A stretch of 64,000 nt of DNA. Source: Nymphalis io. Lineage: Eukaryota; Arthropoda; Insecta; Lepidoptera; Nymphalidae. The notes beneath the pieces are model-generated. The model did no database searches. It had not been told where the DNA came from and was given only the letters and a program-made list of their open reading frames with translations. Position numbers and translations under genes: made by a program. Shown here one piece after another: positions 25,954 to 37,800 of this stretch. The first letter of the stretch is position 1. Each line of letters begins with the position of its first letter. The DNA lies in the NCBI RefSeq assembly GCF_905147045.1, contig NC_065918.1:6138001-6202000 (forward strand). The letters run 5' to 3'.

Positions 25954-27291
25954 TTATATATAGTTAAATAAAAACTTATATATATATATATATAAGTTTT
26001 TAAATATATTATCCAGAATAAATGTATTGTTGTTTTAGGGCTGCGTTTGCCCGCGAAGCTACATGGGGGGCAGGCCTGAAGCATCCACAACTCGCACGCG
26101 TGCTTGGATTGAGCCTGCTAGAACCTCCATGCGCGGCACTCGACCGCGGGGACGCAATACCACTACCAACGATCTTGAAGATGGAACGCAGATTGAGGTT
26201 ACAAATTTCTTCTAACACCAACATTTATTAATATTACAATATTTTGCAGATTATTTGCGTCTACCAAACTATAAAATATATTTGCTCATAAAAATAATGT
26301 TATATCTACTTTTGGTACAATATTTCAATTTGTTTGCTGAACACAGTTACGGGAGCTTAATCCGCGTATGCTGCCAGATTGCGAGCGGCATGAAGTATCT
26401 AGAATCGTTCGAACTAGTACACCGAGACCTCGCAGCAAGGTAATAAAAAATTACAATCAACATAAAAAAAAATATCAAAATTTTTAACCTTAATCGAAAA
26501 ACATACCTGAGAAATATAAACTAAAAGTTATTCTTTCTTCTAGAAACGTAACAGTAAGCGACGGTCTGCGCATTAAAGTAGCAGACTACGCCATGTTTTG
26601 CGAAGAATTTATTGGCGACTACCACTTAATGGCTGATGGATCGCGCATACCGTTACGTTGGATGGCTTGGGAAAGTTTGCTGATGGTAAATTATATTTTA
26701 CTTCATATTTTAAACGTATACATTTTCTTTTTAATTATGTAATGGTAAATAAATATATATATTTTTAGGGTATCTACTCACCAGCTAGTGATGTTTGGTC
26801 ATTTGGTGTAACAGTATGGGAGGTGCTTACTTATTGCTTAGCAAAACCCTTCGAGGAAATGAACGACGATCAGGTTTTTACTCAGAAATAATATGTACCA
26901 TTTTAGTTCTGTTTACATCGTATTTTTTTCATTTTACTCGACAAGCATTAACTAACATAATTATATAACACACTTTTTAGTAATTACTAATATTTATATT
27001 TGATTAAAGGTCTTGCTATAGGTTACGATAATAGTAAGGATCCTAACGACTACTTGTAATGAAACACGTATACTCTACGATCTATAGGTGGTGACTAACG
27101 CCAGTGATTGGCGTTATGGAGCCCGTGGAGCTCGCGTGCCGGCAGCGCCGTTACCACGCTGTCGCCGCGAACTCTATGACCTGATGCACGAGTGTTGGCG
27201 ACGTGAGCCGAACCAACGGCCACGCTTCCATGACCTGCATAGATTCCTCGATCGTATGACTTACGGCCATAAGCCTCCTACACATCGTTAG
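18895..27291 (+). CDS. Ddr: Discoidin domain receptor tyrosine kinase, cytoplasmic part (3' exons)
   Basis: Seven exons join in phase: 18895-19062, 25573-25691, 26039-26197, 26347-26439, 26544-26685, 26769-26873, 27088-27291 (TAG). They give 329 residues: a juxtamembrane segment, then a tyrosine kinase domain to the C-terminus. Visible motifs are the glycine loop GEGPHG, VVVK (lysine at residue 85 of this part), a helix-C glutamate in AREATW, HRDLAARN, the activation-segment sequence PLRWMAWES, SDVWSFGVTVWE, and CWRREPNQRP near the end. The order and the text around YGSL, GDYH and LHRFL fit collagen-binding DDR receptors better than other receptor kinases. Exon 1 ends inside the glycine loop and joins 25573 in phase 0. 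Odd points: DFG is replaced by DYA (residues 194-196), and the hinge after EPPC is about three residues shorter than in vertebrate DDRs. Discoidin and transmembrane exons lie upstream and were not seen. Family call is confident; full kinase activity is not. Confidence 0.88.
19466..19471 (-). terminator. Candidate polyadenylation signal for the nested gene
   Basis: AATAAA on the minus strand (tttatt on plus), 63 nt downstream of the stop at 19534. Such hexamers are frequent in AT-rich DNA, so it is supportive only. Confidence 0.35.
19534..19926 (-). CDS. Small acidic hypothetical protein nested in Ddr intron
   Basis: I do not recognise the family. The frame is open from ATG (19926) for 130 codons to a stop at 19534. 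Inside it a 72-nt segment (19785-19856, minus) has a good donor (GACG|GTACGT) and acceptor (TTTCAG|G). Splicing it keeps the frame and gives 106 residues, removing a 24-residue hydrophobic stretch (FVLFLTICMVDF). The product begins MEDFFKNIKSKL, is rich in Asp, Glu, Ser, Lys and Gln, and ends in NADLTFFF. A minus-strand AATAAA lies at 19466-19471, 63 nt past the stop. It is antisense to Ddr and inside its intron. Evidence for a real gene: the length in AT-rich DNA, the in-frame intron, the polyA signal. It has no homology support here. Confidence 0.5.
   Translation of the reverse strand: MEDFFKNIKSKLTIENVVELVEDGTFVLFLTICMVDFDKKLISSHISGKVIDDDLKENVKCDVEHVDSNFMKITSKISDIRQVAQQEASSSDDSKVKESDPTNSTLQEENSNQIQQDKKKPRNADLTFFF
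22260..22455. promoter_or_regulatory. GC-richer intronic block, possible regulatory element
   Basis: About 200 bp in the large Ddr intron with composition far above the local background, including 'gcccgtggcgtgttgcgagg' and 'cgggcgcccgccaccg'. No long open frame with splice sites and no repeat family is recognised. It contains a 'cataaaa' motif and a 'ttgatta' motif of homeodomain type. An enhancer or an alternative first exon are possible; neither is shown. Confidence 0.25.
23276..23378 (+). other. Exon-like segment with strong splice sites, frame-breaking for Ddr
   Basis: A pyrimidine-rich acceptor (tttccttttttatag) precedes it and a consensus donor (GAAC|GTAAGT) follows. It is 103 nt and open in phase with Ddr exon 18895-19062 (34 codons starting VCGPPSTQEK). 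It is not part of the kinase: the glycine-loop exon joins 25573 directly and matches DDR there. Inclusion would shift the next exon and give a stop inside it. It may be a poison or alternative exon, or chance. Confidence 0.3.
25044..25340 (+). repeat. SINE-like element, family C
   Basis: Well preserved: head 'ggtggtagggctttgtgcaa', 'ggtaccacccactcatcaga', 'gttgtgttccggtttgaagg', tail 'accacttaccatcaggtgg' then 'cctattctat' and a run of A. It is close to the copy at 12307. The tail is identical over 19 bases to the LINE tail at 39242. It lies in the Ddr intron about 230 bp before exon 25573. Confidence 0.85.
25415..25484. repeat. (ATGT)n microsatellite
   Basis: A tandem tetranucleotide run with a few interruptions (gaat, gtgt), about 90 bp upstream of Ddr exon 25573. 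Open frames in it are artefacts of the repeat. Confidence 0.9.
25900..25950. repeat. (AT)n microsatellite in Ddr intron
   Basis: An uninterrupted AT dinucleotide run, followed at about 25972-26001 by a palindromic block (aaaactta...taagtttt). Both lie in the 347-bp intron between exons ending 25691 and starting 26039. Confidence 0.9.
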
Positions 27292-27309
27292 CTCTTCTAT
27301 AACTGTTAC

Positions 27310-27315
27310 AATAAA
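27310..27315 (+). terminator. Candidate polyadenylation signal for Ddr
   Basis: AATAAA begins 19 nt after the Ddr stop codon, which would give a very short 3' UTR. More distal signals may be used instead. Confidence 0.35.
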
Positions 27316-27781
27316 ACGGAAAGCTGTATTTTGACAGAATATTGCGGGTAGTGCGTTCAAAGACATTAATAGACTTAATAATTATTTGTATTGTGAAGTT
27401 TGATGGACTAACGTACAGTTTCGTATGAGCTTTGAAAATTTCCCTAGTGTTAAGGTGTTTAGATTTAAAATCTTACTCTAGAGTTATTTAATTTTGAGCC
27501 CAAGGGATCGTCAAATCCAAGAAATTGATAACAGACTGCGTAAATAATGTGATAGGAATTCGGGCAGTATTAATAGTAATATTTACATTATAAGTCACTT
27601 AATCTTACATGTACACCTTATAGTCTGGTGTGAAACCACTTTAGCATAAATTTTAAATGTTAACTTGCATATGCTACATCTTTTTTTGGTCACCTTTCTT
27701 ATATTGCGTAGCATTAGCAAGTAAACAGATATATTTAATATTAAGTATATTCTCTTGGGATAGATTGTAATGGATCTCATA

Positions 27782-27824
27782 AAATATCGATAGACCCCGT
27801 AATTTAACCGGTCTGTCGATATTT
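27782..27824. repeat. Inverted repeat, 15-bp arms
   Basis: Arms aaatatcgatagacc (27782-27796) and ggtctgtcgatattt (27810-27824) pair with one mismatch that would be G-U in RNA on one strand; the spacer is 13 nt. It lies about 490 bp past the Ddr stop and could fold in a long 3' UTR. Confidence 0.55.
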
Positions 27825-29584
27825 TTAGGCATGTTGTGGCTTGCAAAGAAAGTTGTATAAAATAGATATATTGAATGATAGTATGCAATGATGGCATATG
27901 CCGTAGATAGATAAATAATTAAGAAATTGAAGTTCGAGAAACCACATACTGTGAAGATATCGGTGGTACTGATAATATCTTCAAAAGATACTCAAAGTAC
28001 ACAAAATACGTGTTGTCAGAACATCGGTATCGCTTTCCATTCCAGACTATCCCTAGCGCCCTTTGCCTCGTGTTCCCACGATCTTCCACTATCACCGCCT
28101 TTATGGCAACCCTTTAATTGAGAACATTGTTGTAATGCACGCTAAACTATTTACCTTTTCTCAAGCCTTTAAATGAGTGACTTTTTTCATTAGCGTACAT
28201 TACAAAAGTGATCTAGTTCATAAACTGGTTTTATATGGATTTATGTCGTCAAATTTTCAAACATCAGTTTACCTCATGTTTTAGGAATATTTTCTAGTTA
28301 TATTTAAAACATATTCCACGTGAATAATATAAATCCAATATAAAATCAGTCTATGCTCTATAGTATCTATATCCAAATCTAACTCCTATTTTTTTAATCT
28401 GTTTTATATGTTAAGGTTACCTATATACTTCATGAAGCTAAAAAGCTTCAAGGGCAATATACATATGCCCTAGAGGCTCCTATGCTTCTTGTTTTCTTCG
28501 ACCAGGCACTAATGGTTTATACTTACAAGCTCTGCGATTTATGATGGGATCGTATACTTGTCCATATATGCGGAGTCTGTGTGATCGACTTGTAATTGAT
28601 ACAAACCGAATTTCTTAAAACCAGCCCCTGGTCTTATTAAATAGATAATAAATGTGTCATAGTTTTAAGGATACATTACTAATACATAAATGAATGTCGT
28701 CAGTATTATAAGTCATTAACTCCAATTCATCGAGAAATTACATCGTTCTTACGTGCATTTGACCAGAAGATAAGGCGCACAACAGCCTATTTGTCGTTTA
28801 GAAACTAATGCGTTCGAAGTTGTTCTTAATAAATAAAGGCACGACGAAACGGAGTGATTACTGTTTAAATTTAATAAAAAGTTTATAATAATAATGTATC
28901 CCTTTGATTATTGAGAGCCAGACACGTGACAAGAGGTATAAACGCATTTACTATCGGAAGGGATCGGTATCTGATAGAAATTGATCGATAAATTATACTG
29001 TCTCATTGGCATTAGGTACAACTAACAAACATCGACAACCGATCCCAGAAACTACAGGATATACATATTTTAAAGCTTTAAATGTGCTCATTAGTTATAT
29101 TAGGTTTTATTATATTTTTATTTATATTTATATTCGTCATTATGAAGACGGATCGGAGGACGATTACGTGAGATTCTCGTAGGAAGCAATATCCCTGATT
29201 AGCTGTACAATAAAAGTAAGTTTTAAACTTTAGCAATTAATACAGTAATATAAGTCATTGATATGTTGCAGTCTCTACTTCTAAATTGGTTATTTATTTT
29301 ATGTTTTTATCTGTTTACTTTAAATTTTCGTTTATTCTTACGAATGGCGATTTATGTAGATACTAGTCTTAAAACTACATTTAGAATGTTTAAAATATAA
29401 TATACATACATATAAATAATGAGATCTTAAAAATAATGAGATTTTAGATTATACGAATAGGTAATAATTGAGAGAATGAAATTCTTCTTTGACAGGATAT
29501 TTATTTACTTATTTTTTAATTATCTAATGTTCAACTTTCACGATTGCGTATTTTTATGTTTTTATATTTCTATATTCTATATAT

Positions 29585-29616
29585 CTTTATTAAGAGGAAA
29601 GATCCTCTTAATAAAG
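29585..29616. repeat. Perfect 14-bp hairpin with 4-nt loop
   Basis: ctttattaagagga, aaga, tcctcttaataaag: exact complementarity. No gene is adjacent, and no role can be assigned. Confidence 0.6.
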
Positions 29617-31063
29617 AAGGCTGCATAATATTAAAGACATTAATCATTGGAAATTTGTAAATAAGATTGCAGTTGAGGAAATCCTGCAACAATTTTTTTT
29701 ATATTACTGTGTTGTTTGTTTGGTTTGCCTAGAAGAACATTTAACGCAAATGTGAACTTTCCAAAATGGGCACTTTGAATTTTCTTGGTATTAGTTAATA
29801 GAAATAAAAATCAAAACATAATTGATATTGGAAGCAAATTTAAAACGATGCGTTCGGTCTAATTTTAAAAATTTTGATTACTGACCAGGATATTATTAGA
29901 CAAGTTAAGACTGTCTGATATTTATAAGAAAACAATGAAAATTTAATCTGTAGTGCCCATACGTATTCGTAATACCTAGTTATTAAGAAATGGAAGGTTA
30001 ATGTGAATTGGCAGCATCAATATTGCGGATCACCTTAATTCTTCCCATTAGTTGTCATATTTAGATTCATCATGGTTAGGCACTTTTTGCGTTAAGTGTC
30101 CAATTTAGTTAATGATTCATAGATATTACTTCGCTAAGAAAATGCAAGCATACTAGTAGAATCGGAGCGTTGTCTCGATGCTTATACTCATGTGCTTGCA
30201 ATATAGAAAAAATAGTTAAATAAAAAGATATCGGTAATAGTCATTATAAAAATATTGTTAAAGGTAACATTACAATGTTTTTATGAAAAGATATTTAGTA
30301 AAATATATTAACTATTAGGATATTTATTCTTTATCATAAAAATAAAGAATATTAAAATAATTGTCTTAGTAATAAGCTATGAAGTGCATCCAGATATATA
30401 AATCTAGATAGGCCAAGTGCACAAGAATGACAGCTACAATGATGGCCTCTTTACTTTAAGAAGAAATATAAATTTATAGCCTATTCCAACCACAACAGGA
30501 ATAAACCTAATTAACAACTTTGACATCGATATCATTAGACACCGATATCAATTGACGCGAAATCATTGGTGGAATCATTGTCCTTGAAGTTGTAATCGGA
30601 ACTTCTAAAGTTAAATTAATGTGATTCTAACTAGTTAAGCGGAATAGTGTTGTATTACAAATAAAGGTAAATTAATCAAAAATTCTTTATAGTGCATAAT
30701 ACAGCAGAACAATTAGACAATCTCATGCAATTTGTAAATCTAAGGTTTGTTTACCCTTATTCCCACTCCGATTGGAATAGGGTATACATAGATACGTATG
30801 CACTGCAAAAATGCTTTTTAATGATAATAATTTAATGATTCGGAAACATAAGTACCTTAAGATATTATTGCGTATACGAAATAATTAGGATAATTAATTG
30901 CATATGGATATTTATTGCATGGTATCATAGTTGTCAATACTCCATATTCATTATTATGATTGATGTCTAATTTATTCCTTTAGATAAATAAGAGATATTA
31001 AACTGAAAAATGATATATAAACTATAGATAACAATAATTAGTATAATGTCATGTTTTAAAACA

Positions 31064-31317
31064 GATATAATTATATGTGTTTTTATTATACTTATGTGAA
31101 AATATCATTATTTAAGAAACATAATATGATATTCAATGTTGAGCTTAGTTGCTGGCTTGATCGTTCGTTACCCTAAACATTGTATATCCTGATATAATTA
31201 TATGTGTTTTTATTATACTTATGTGAAAATATTATTATTTAAGAAACATAATATGATATTCAATGTTGAGCTTAGTTGCTGGCTTGATCGTTCGTTACCC
31301 TAAACATTGTATATCCT
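31064..31317. repeat. Tandem duplication, two 127-bp units
   Basis: Unit 1 is 31064-31190 and unit 2 is 31191-31317. Both start gatataattatatgtg and end ttgtatatcct. By eye I find one difference (aatatcatt against aatattatt). The near identity indicates a recent event. It lies in intergenic DNA. Confidence 0.9.
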
Positions 31318-32339
31318 GATAGTATTTAGTCGCCTCTTGGTCATTGCTGGCTCTACCCACTTAATGTCTTACCATGTTTTTTAATTAAAGAAAACAGGTA
31401 AGCTAAGGAATCTTTAGTGTAAGAGCGTCCTGCAAAAGTGTATTTCATTTGATAGAGTTAAAATTATAATAATAAATGTTTATCTATCGTATTTGATCAG
31501 ACGTGTCGGATCGGAGTTATGTGGGTTGTCAACAACGAATGTTAAAAAAAAAATCTAATAATTTAATTAATAATTCGGTTACTGACCGTTTAGAAACTGG
31601 ATTTCGATGTCGTATTCTCTAAATTTCATCCAATAATATATATGTTTGTCTGTATTTATAGCTGTAAATGCTTATATTTAACAACCGACCAGTTTTTGAA
31701 CGTATATTATATTGCATGTAAATGTTCGATGTTCATTTTCATGATATTATTAATAATGAATTGTAACTTTGACGTGCATTATTGGCACTACTAAAGTGTT
31801 AAATTTAATTCAAACTAAATTTTAATATTACTGAATATTTCTTGCTGTAGTTTCTGAAACTAGTTGTACCGCAGTTGATTATCTATGTTTCCTAGTCATC
31901 CCACGAACGTACTTATATATTGTAGGACCATGCGGAATTTAAATAATCAACATATTTATAATGAATTGATAATAAGATCACTTTATTGTCATATCATCAT
32001 AACTTACGATTCGTCACTTTTCTCCCCAGATTAGATTAAAATTTGTTCAAGTTATAAAATTATGAAATTTTGGTGTGTAAATGTAGAGGAGTTTTCAAAG
32101 AAGAGTATGTGATATCAAAATACGGTCATGTATTTAATGCAACATGAGACAGGCCGGGGCATATGCGATGACTCCTTTACAGCGTTGGGACCAATTCGCA
32201 TACACGGATTATATAATCGCCCAATTTGCTCAGTTTAAATATAGTCGGATATCATCTGAAATGTAGCCATCACTACGCGTTTTATATTTAATTAAATATA
32301 CCTAAAAAGGAACGTGCAAATAATTCAAAAAATTATAAA

Positions 32340-32595
32340 TACAGCACAGACCGGGCCGCGAGCCCTGCTACGGCCTCCTCTCACAACCAAAATGCGCGCT
32401 AAAGAATTTTGGTTGTTAAGCAAACTGAACGTGGCGAGGAAAGTAAAGAGTAGGAAAAAGCCCTTATCATATTATAGAAATTGAAATTTAACTTATAATA
32501 AATGGAATATCACAATCGTCATCCCTTCCAGCCCCCACAGCCGCCCGTGCGGTGCAATGATACATACACGCGCGTTTGCGGCGTTTAGCCTGAAT
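32340..32595. promoter_or_regulatory. GC-richer intergenic block, possible regulatory element
   Basis: Two less AT-rich stretches ('accgggccgcgagccctgc' and 'ccacagccgcccgtgcggtg') occur in otherwise AT-rich DNA, with an 11-bp inverted repeat between them (32383-32393 with 32406-32416, acaaccaaaat / attttggttgt). No open frame or repeat family is recognised. A distal enhancer or an unannotated promoter is possible. Confidence 0.25.
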
Positions 32596-35337
32596 AAATT
32601 ATTACTTTGTATTCTTGGTTCGTGTTAAAGATATATATACATCTTACGGTCGATAAAATTTATCTGTTTTTAATTACTTTTTCTTTTTATCATTTCCATT
32701 TAAACATTATAATGATAATTATTGGGAAAATTATAATATAATTTTGCATATTTATAGGTATATAAAAGTTTTAGAACATGATCATAATCATGATATATAT
32801 CATACCTTCAATACATATCGTCATATTTATTCTAATCTATTTTCTATTGTACAAAGATGTTTTCACAACAGGCGATACGTCACTTGAAAAAATAATATTT
32901 AATGTAACTCATAATCATTTTGACGAAGTGAGATGCAGTGTTCAATGCTATGTATTCTCGAACCTTCCAATGCATTCAAAGTTACCTTAAGTGAGGTGTA
33001 CGTATAAGTACATCCTGTAAAATGTGAATTACTACAAGACAGCAAACACTGCCGTTGAACAGCTTGAAAATCAGCATAGAATTATTGCACTACGAAATAA
33101 CTATACTGCTTGTGAATCTATCTTTTCATTCTATATATAAAATTGTACATTTAGAGCATAATATTTATTTTAAGAAAAACATACATATTTATTGTACAAT
33201 TAAACTTAACATTATATTCGAAATTGATTTTTAACACGAAGAGAATATAAATCATTTCATCGTCTACATTTTGTCACTCTATAAATGAAATCAATTCTGT
33301 AGGTACATCATAATTAATCAAAGACTTTTAGGCGGAATGCCTTCTTTTTATGTCATTTTAAATGTTAATAAATGTTGAATAACATATCAAAATATGGTTG
33401 TTTTATTATTTATTTCATGATGAATGAAACCTCGAGGGAATAAAAATGAAAAATATATTCGACTAAATCTTTATTAAATATAATGATTGCCCTGGCGAAT
33501 AACATACAATGTATATTTTATTCTAAATATAATCAAATCCGTACACTTACCAGTAATATAGTGTATATTTCATTTTAATTATAAACAAATCTCTACACTT
33601 AAATTATGTGCGTATATTGTGCGTATAATTATAAGACAAACGAAGGCCATTCCACAGTATCTATTATCAGTATCTAAATGGTACAATGAAAAACGAGTTT
33701 TAATTAAAATAAAATGTTATCAATTCGATGAAAGCAAACTCCTTTTAAAACTGAATCAAAATTCTAATTAATGGTAGATACTGAAGAAATTGACCCTGCC
33801 ACAAGGACGGATACTAAAAATATTAATCATTATATAATTATTTAAAACTATGAAATACAGCATAGATAATAAAGATAACTCGCACTGTATGTTGCAATCA
33901 CTAAAATATGATAAAAAAAATATTTATATAATATAATTATATTGTTTAATCATCTTCGAGATGACATTGATACAAGTACTTTTAAAGTAATCAAACTTTA
34001 CACCTTTTGTATTTATTACATAATGTATCAATTTTATAAGTTATCTAGAATGTCTTTAAAAAAATAATAGACAATCATTAAAGCGATTTTTTACTATTTT
34101 TAGATGACCGATCCCATGATATTTTATGAATAAATATTTTATGAAAATGATGAACAAAGAAATAAAAAAATTAAATTTTTTAATGAAAAAATTGCATTTA
34201 GAAGTAAAGTCATAAACAACATTAAACATTTTGTTTTTTAATCTACATTTTAAATAGAACACCTAAAATTTCAGTATATCCATAGACAAATAATTTCGGA
34301 AAAAAAAACATAAAATTATGCGTGTCTGTTCCGTAATTGTGGATCGTTGCTAGATCTTGTATAGTCTCTAACATATTTTCTTCTTCATTATTATGTGTAT
34401 GTTCACGTCCTTATCGTGTGTATAATCAAATAAAACGCGGGTAAAACCGGTAGAAAGTGCTAGTATAATTTTAAATAATTATCATTCGTCTACCCCTCCA
34501 AGTATAACTTATTCACTTTATTACGGGCTAGCAATTATATTAGCAGATTTTTAAAGACAATTCAAAAGTTTACTGAGTCAAATATCTGAAAAACGAGAAT
34601 GCTGAAATATTCGTTATAAAAAAAAGTTTCGTTTTTCAGTAAAATTAATAAATAAATCTAAGCACAATCAAATTCCTTATCAAATATATTTCTTTATTTA
34701 AATTACATAATATACATATTTTTGTTTCCATTTATTAAAATATATTGCATTTAATGTAACGAAAACAAAACTACACTTGAAAAGCACATCTGTTTAATTA
34801 CTGAGAAAATTGAATTATTTTCATAGAGTAGTGAAAATATATGAAAATAATATAACAAAAATATCCTTATATTACAAAAACAATACTATAAAATAAATGA
34901 TCAAAAAATAAATTGTATACAAATTAATAAAAAAAAAACATTGTTAAAAGTATGTTTTAAAAATATACTTTATAGATATTAGTAATATACTTAAGTAATT
35001 TATTATAGATAGTCAATACTTATAATACTACAAAATGAAAGCCATCACCGGTTTTTATGTAATATTGTTTTTCTCTTAACCGAGAATATTCACCTGCAGT
35101 GCTTGGCTGTAAAGACTCACTTCATAACTCACCCGTGAAATATTGACAACTATCTTCTGGTGATATACTTTTTTTATGTTCTATTCTTGAAATGTTACGA
35201 TTATAACGATCAATATCGAATATCAGTATTTGACATTTCACGACCGTTTTCTGAAGTGAGTTTCGAGTTTGTTCTTACAAAATTATTCATTACTGCGTAC
35301 TGACTGCATACTGCGCGGAAAATTTAATAATGTTCAA

Positions 35338-35478
35338 GTATGTGCACCAATAAAGCACTCTCCCTTCCCTACAATAATTCCGAAGGACGGCACGAATAAC
35401 GCTGCCAAACTCCGGGCAGATCAAGAGATTCAGACCAAGGATTTAACTAACTAACCACTCGACCAAATCAGCCGTACG
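35338..35478 (-). repeat. Possible decayed SINE remnant
   Basis: 'gtgcaccaataaagcactct' and 'aactaaccactcgaccaaatc' resemble in spirit the minus-strand family A tail and head ('ggtgcactctctattccc', 'ccactagaccaac') but with many differences. Weak assignment. Confidence 0.25.
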
Positions 35479-36987
35479 AGCATTATCATCCTACCATACG
35501 GATTTTACCATAAACCTTTTACAGTCTTTAAATTTCTTTCGAACAATAGTGTTTGATAAAATAAAATTCTACAGCAACATAATAATCTATACGAGAATTC
35601 TTGTCCTAATTACTCCTTTACTTAATCTAATTGGAAACATATATTGTTTCGGAACTTGTTACAGAATAATGTCCTTTCTAATGGTTCTTATAACCATAAA
35701 ATATTAATAAATTGACAAGTATATTACAAAAGGTTAGACAATATAATATATAGAATTATTTTTTAATTTAAAAATTATTGCTTTTGCGTTTTATTAACGT
35801 GACGAAATTATACTTATTGGGCTATAACGTAATAATGAAAAATATCATATTAAAAAATATTATGTTCAGTGTAACAAAAGAAAAAAGTATATATGAGTCG
35901 TAAAGGAAAATTTTCAGTAAGAATTAAAAGAGCCCTCGTTATTTCTAGTGACATACGACTTCGCTTAAGGCCCTAAACATGCACCTTAAGTACTTGAGAC
36001 ATAACATTCTACGTTTTAATGAGAGATTCGTCTATATATCACATATGGCACTGTATTGCTGGACGATATCATTTATCATTAAAAATATTTCTTATATAAA
36101 AAAAAAAAAAATTTATGAAGTAATCTTTAAAAATCTTAATAAATGGTATTTGCAATTTAGTTTATCCTTTACCTTATTTTTTGTTTGCAGTATGAAATTT
36201 ATGCTTTTCTCGTCAATCGCCTAATTTAAAGAGGGTGAAACTGCAAAGATTACTTTATAATATTATATATTAAAAGTTTTATATAATATTATTAAGTTTT
36301 ATATTAAAAGGGTATGCGTGACATAACGTGACGTAACGGAAATCATTTTTTCATTTTCCTACTTACTAAAAAAAAACACTGGTATCTATTTCTAATAAAA
36401 ATCTTAAATCGTCGTAGAAAATCGTCGTAGCCGTTATCGTAGCTTTGGGAGTAAAATTAAAGTGGATATAAACATAAGTAGATTTATATATTCGCAAATA
36501 ACATGGAATATGTAAACCCAAGATTTCTTTATCCCTACACATACTTTTGAGATTGGAATAAGTTATTACCGGTTTGAGGTTCATAATATATAGTTGCATA
36601 CTTTGCCTTTATAGAAATTAAATTTAATTAAATCTAGATAGAGTATATTGTTACAAAACTTTGCCATTACGCTATAATCACTTTTAACTTGTTTTATAAA
36701 ATCAACAACGCATGAGAATCCTACATGTAGAAACTGAAGTATATAAAAATGTTTTTACTTACTAAAATTTGCATTAGTTTTTTTTGTAAATTATTTAATA
36801 ATATAAATGATGACTAGGGACAAGAGATTAAATCGAAAGAACAGTTTTCAATATTTAGCAATACATAAATGCTAATTAAAATTTTAATTTCAGAATTGAA
36901 ACAAATATCTTGGTTAATTTTTAAAATGTCTTTTAGATGCCATACAGTGAGGTAAATCATTGGAAAAAAACGTTATCGTTATAGAGT

Positions 36988-37245
36988 TTAGCCAACTGCA
37001 CAGGTATAATATAATGAACAAGGGGGTGGGGCGCAGACACAGGTGCACTCCAACGAAGGAAGGGACACGCATATACGGGAGATACGGGAGTGCATACACT
37101 TCCAACTTTTCAAACTCCGGACTGCTACTGATATTCTTCGACAGAAAAACCCAATAATATTTTATTGGACCACACTGTGATTTGAACCCAGGACCTCGGG
37201 ATCTGCGCCCATAGTGGTCTAGCCACTAGACCAACAAGGATGCCT
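36988..37245 (-). repeat. tRNA-derived SINE, family A
   Basis: Reverse orientation: 'acacaggtgcactccaacg', 'gatacgggagtgcatacact', 'gacagaaaaacccaataat', 'ttgaacccaggacctcgg' (B box side) and 'ggtctagccactagaccaac' (head). Matches 39845-40182 over most of its length, with an internal deletion around 37060-37080. Confidence 0.75.
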
Positions 37246-37671
37246 CAAAAACGATGTCATACGAAATAATTATCGTATTAAAATAAAAGTACGGGAAGTT
37301 ATTACTCTATCTTTGACTATTTTTAATTAGAGTTTAAAATTATGAATAAGATTTAAAACAAACATATAGCACTTGGAAACTAGAAACTTAACTAGGGAAT
37401 TCATATGAAAGTATTTTGATTGATTGATGAAGTATTTTGATTCCCATTAGAAATTTTTAAAATAATATATAATAATAACTAAAAATGCATATATATTTTA
37501 GTTTAAAGTAGCTGCAGTGTCTAACTATTACTTTTGAAATTATTTGAGCATCTAACCATAGCTTAATAGCAAACTATGTACTTAAACCATAACAAAACAA
37601 CATCTGTCTCTTATAGTTGCATTTTAAGCGAAGAAACTTAGCTGCTTAAAGGGCAAATTACGTAGATCTTA

Positions 37672-37800
37672 ACTAATATAAATGCGAAAGTGAGTTTGTT
37701 TATTCGTTTGTTTGTTACACTTCCACACGTTAACTACTAAACCGATCATCAAATTTTGCATACACGCCGGTGAAACGGCGACCGGAAAATATCATTCGTT
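37672..37800 (+). mobile_element. Helitron-like or LINE-like short repeat
   Basis: 'taatataaatgcgaaagtga', 'tttgttacacttccacacg', 'aaaccgatcatcaaattttg' and 'tacacgccgg' form a motif series widespread in lepidopteran genomes. The opposite-strand relative is at 42405-42545. The 3' end is not preserved. Confidence 0.5.

Larger units (their letters stand above)
27292..36987. other. Intergenic AT-rich region
   Basis: I see no supportable gene between Ddr and the repeat cluster before the GalNAc-transferase. Contents: hairpins at 27782-27824, 29585-29616 and 32383-32416, a 127-bp tandem duplication (31064-31317), a GC-richer block at about 32340-32595, and a possible SINE remnant at 35338-35478. 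Short open frames here have no protein-like composition. Confidence 0.6.
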
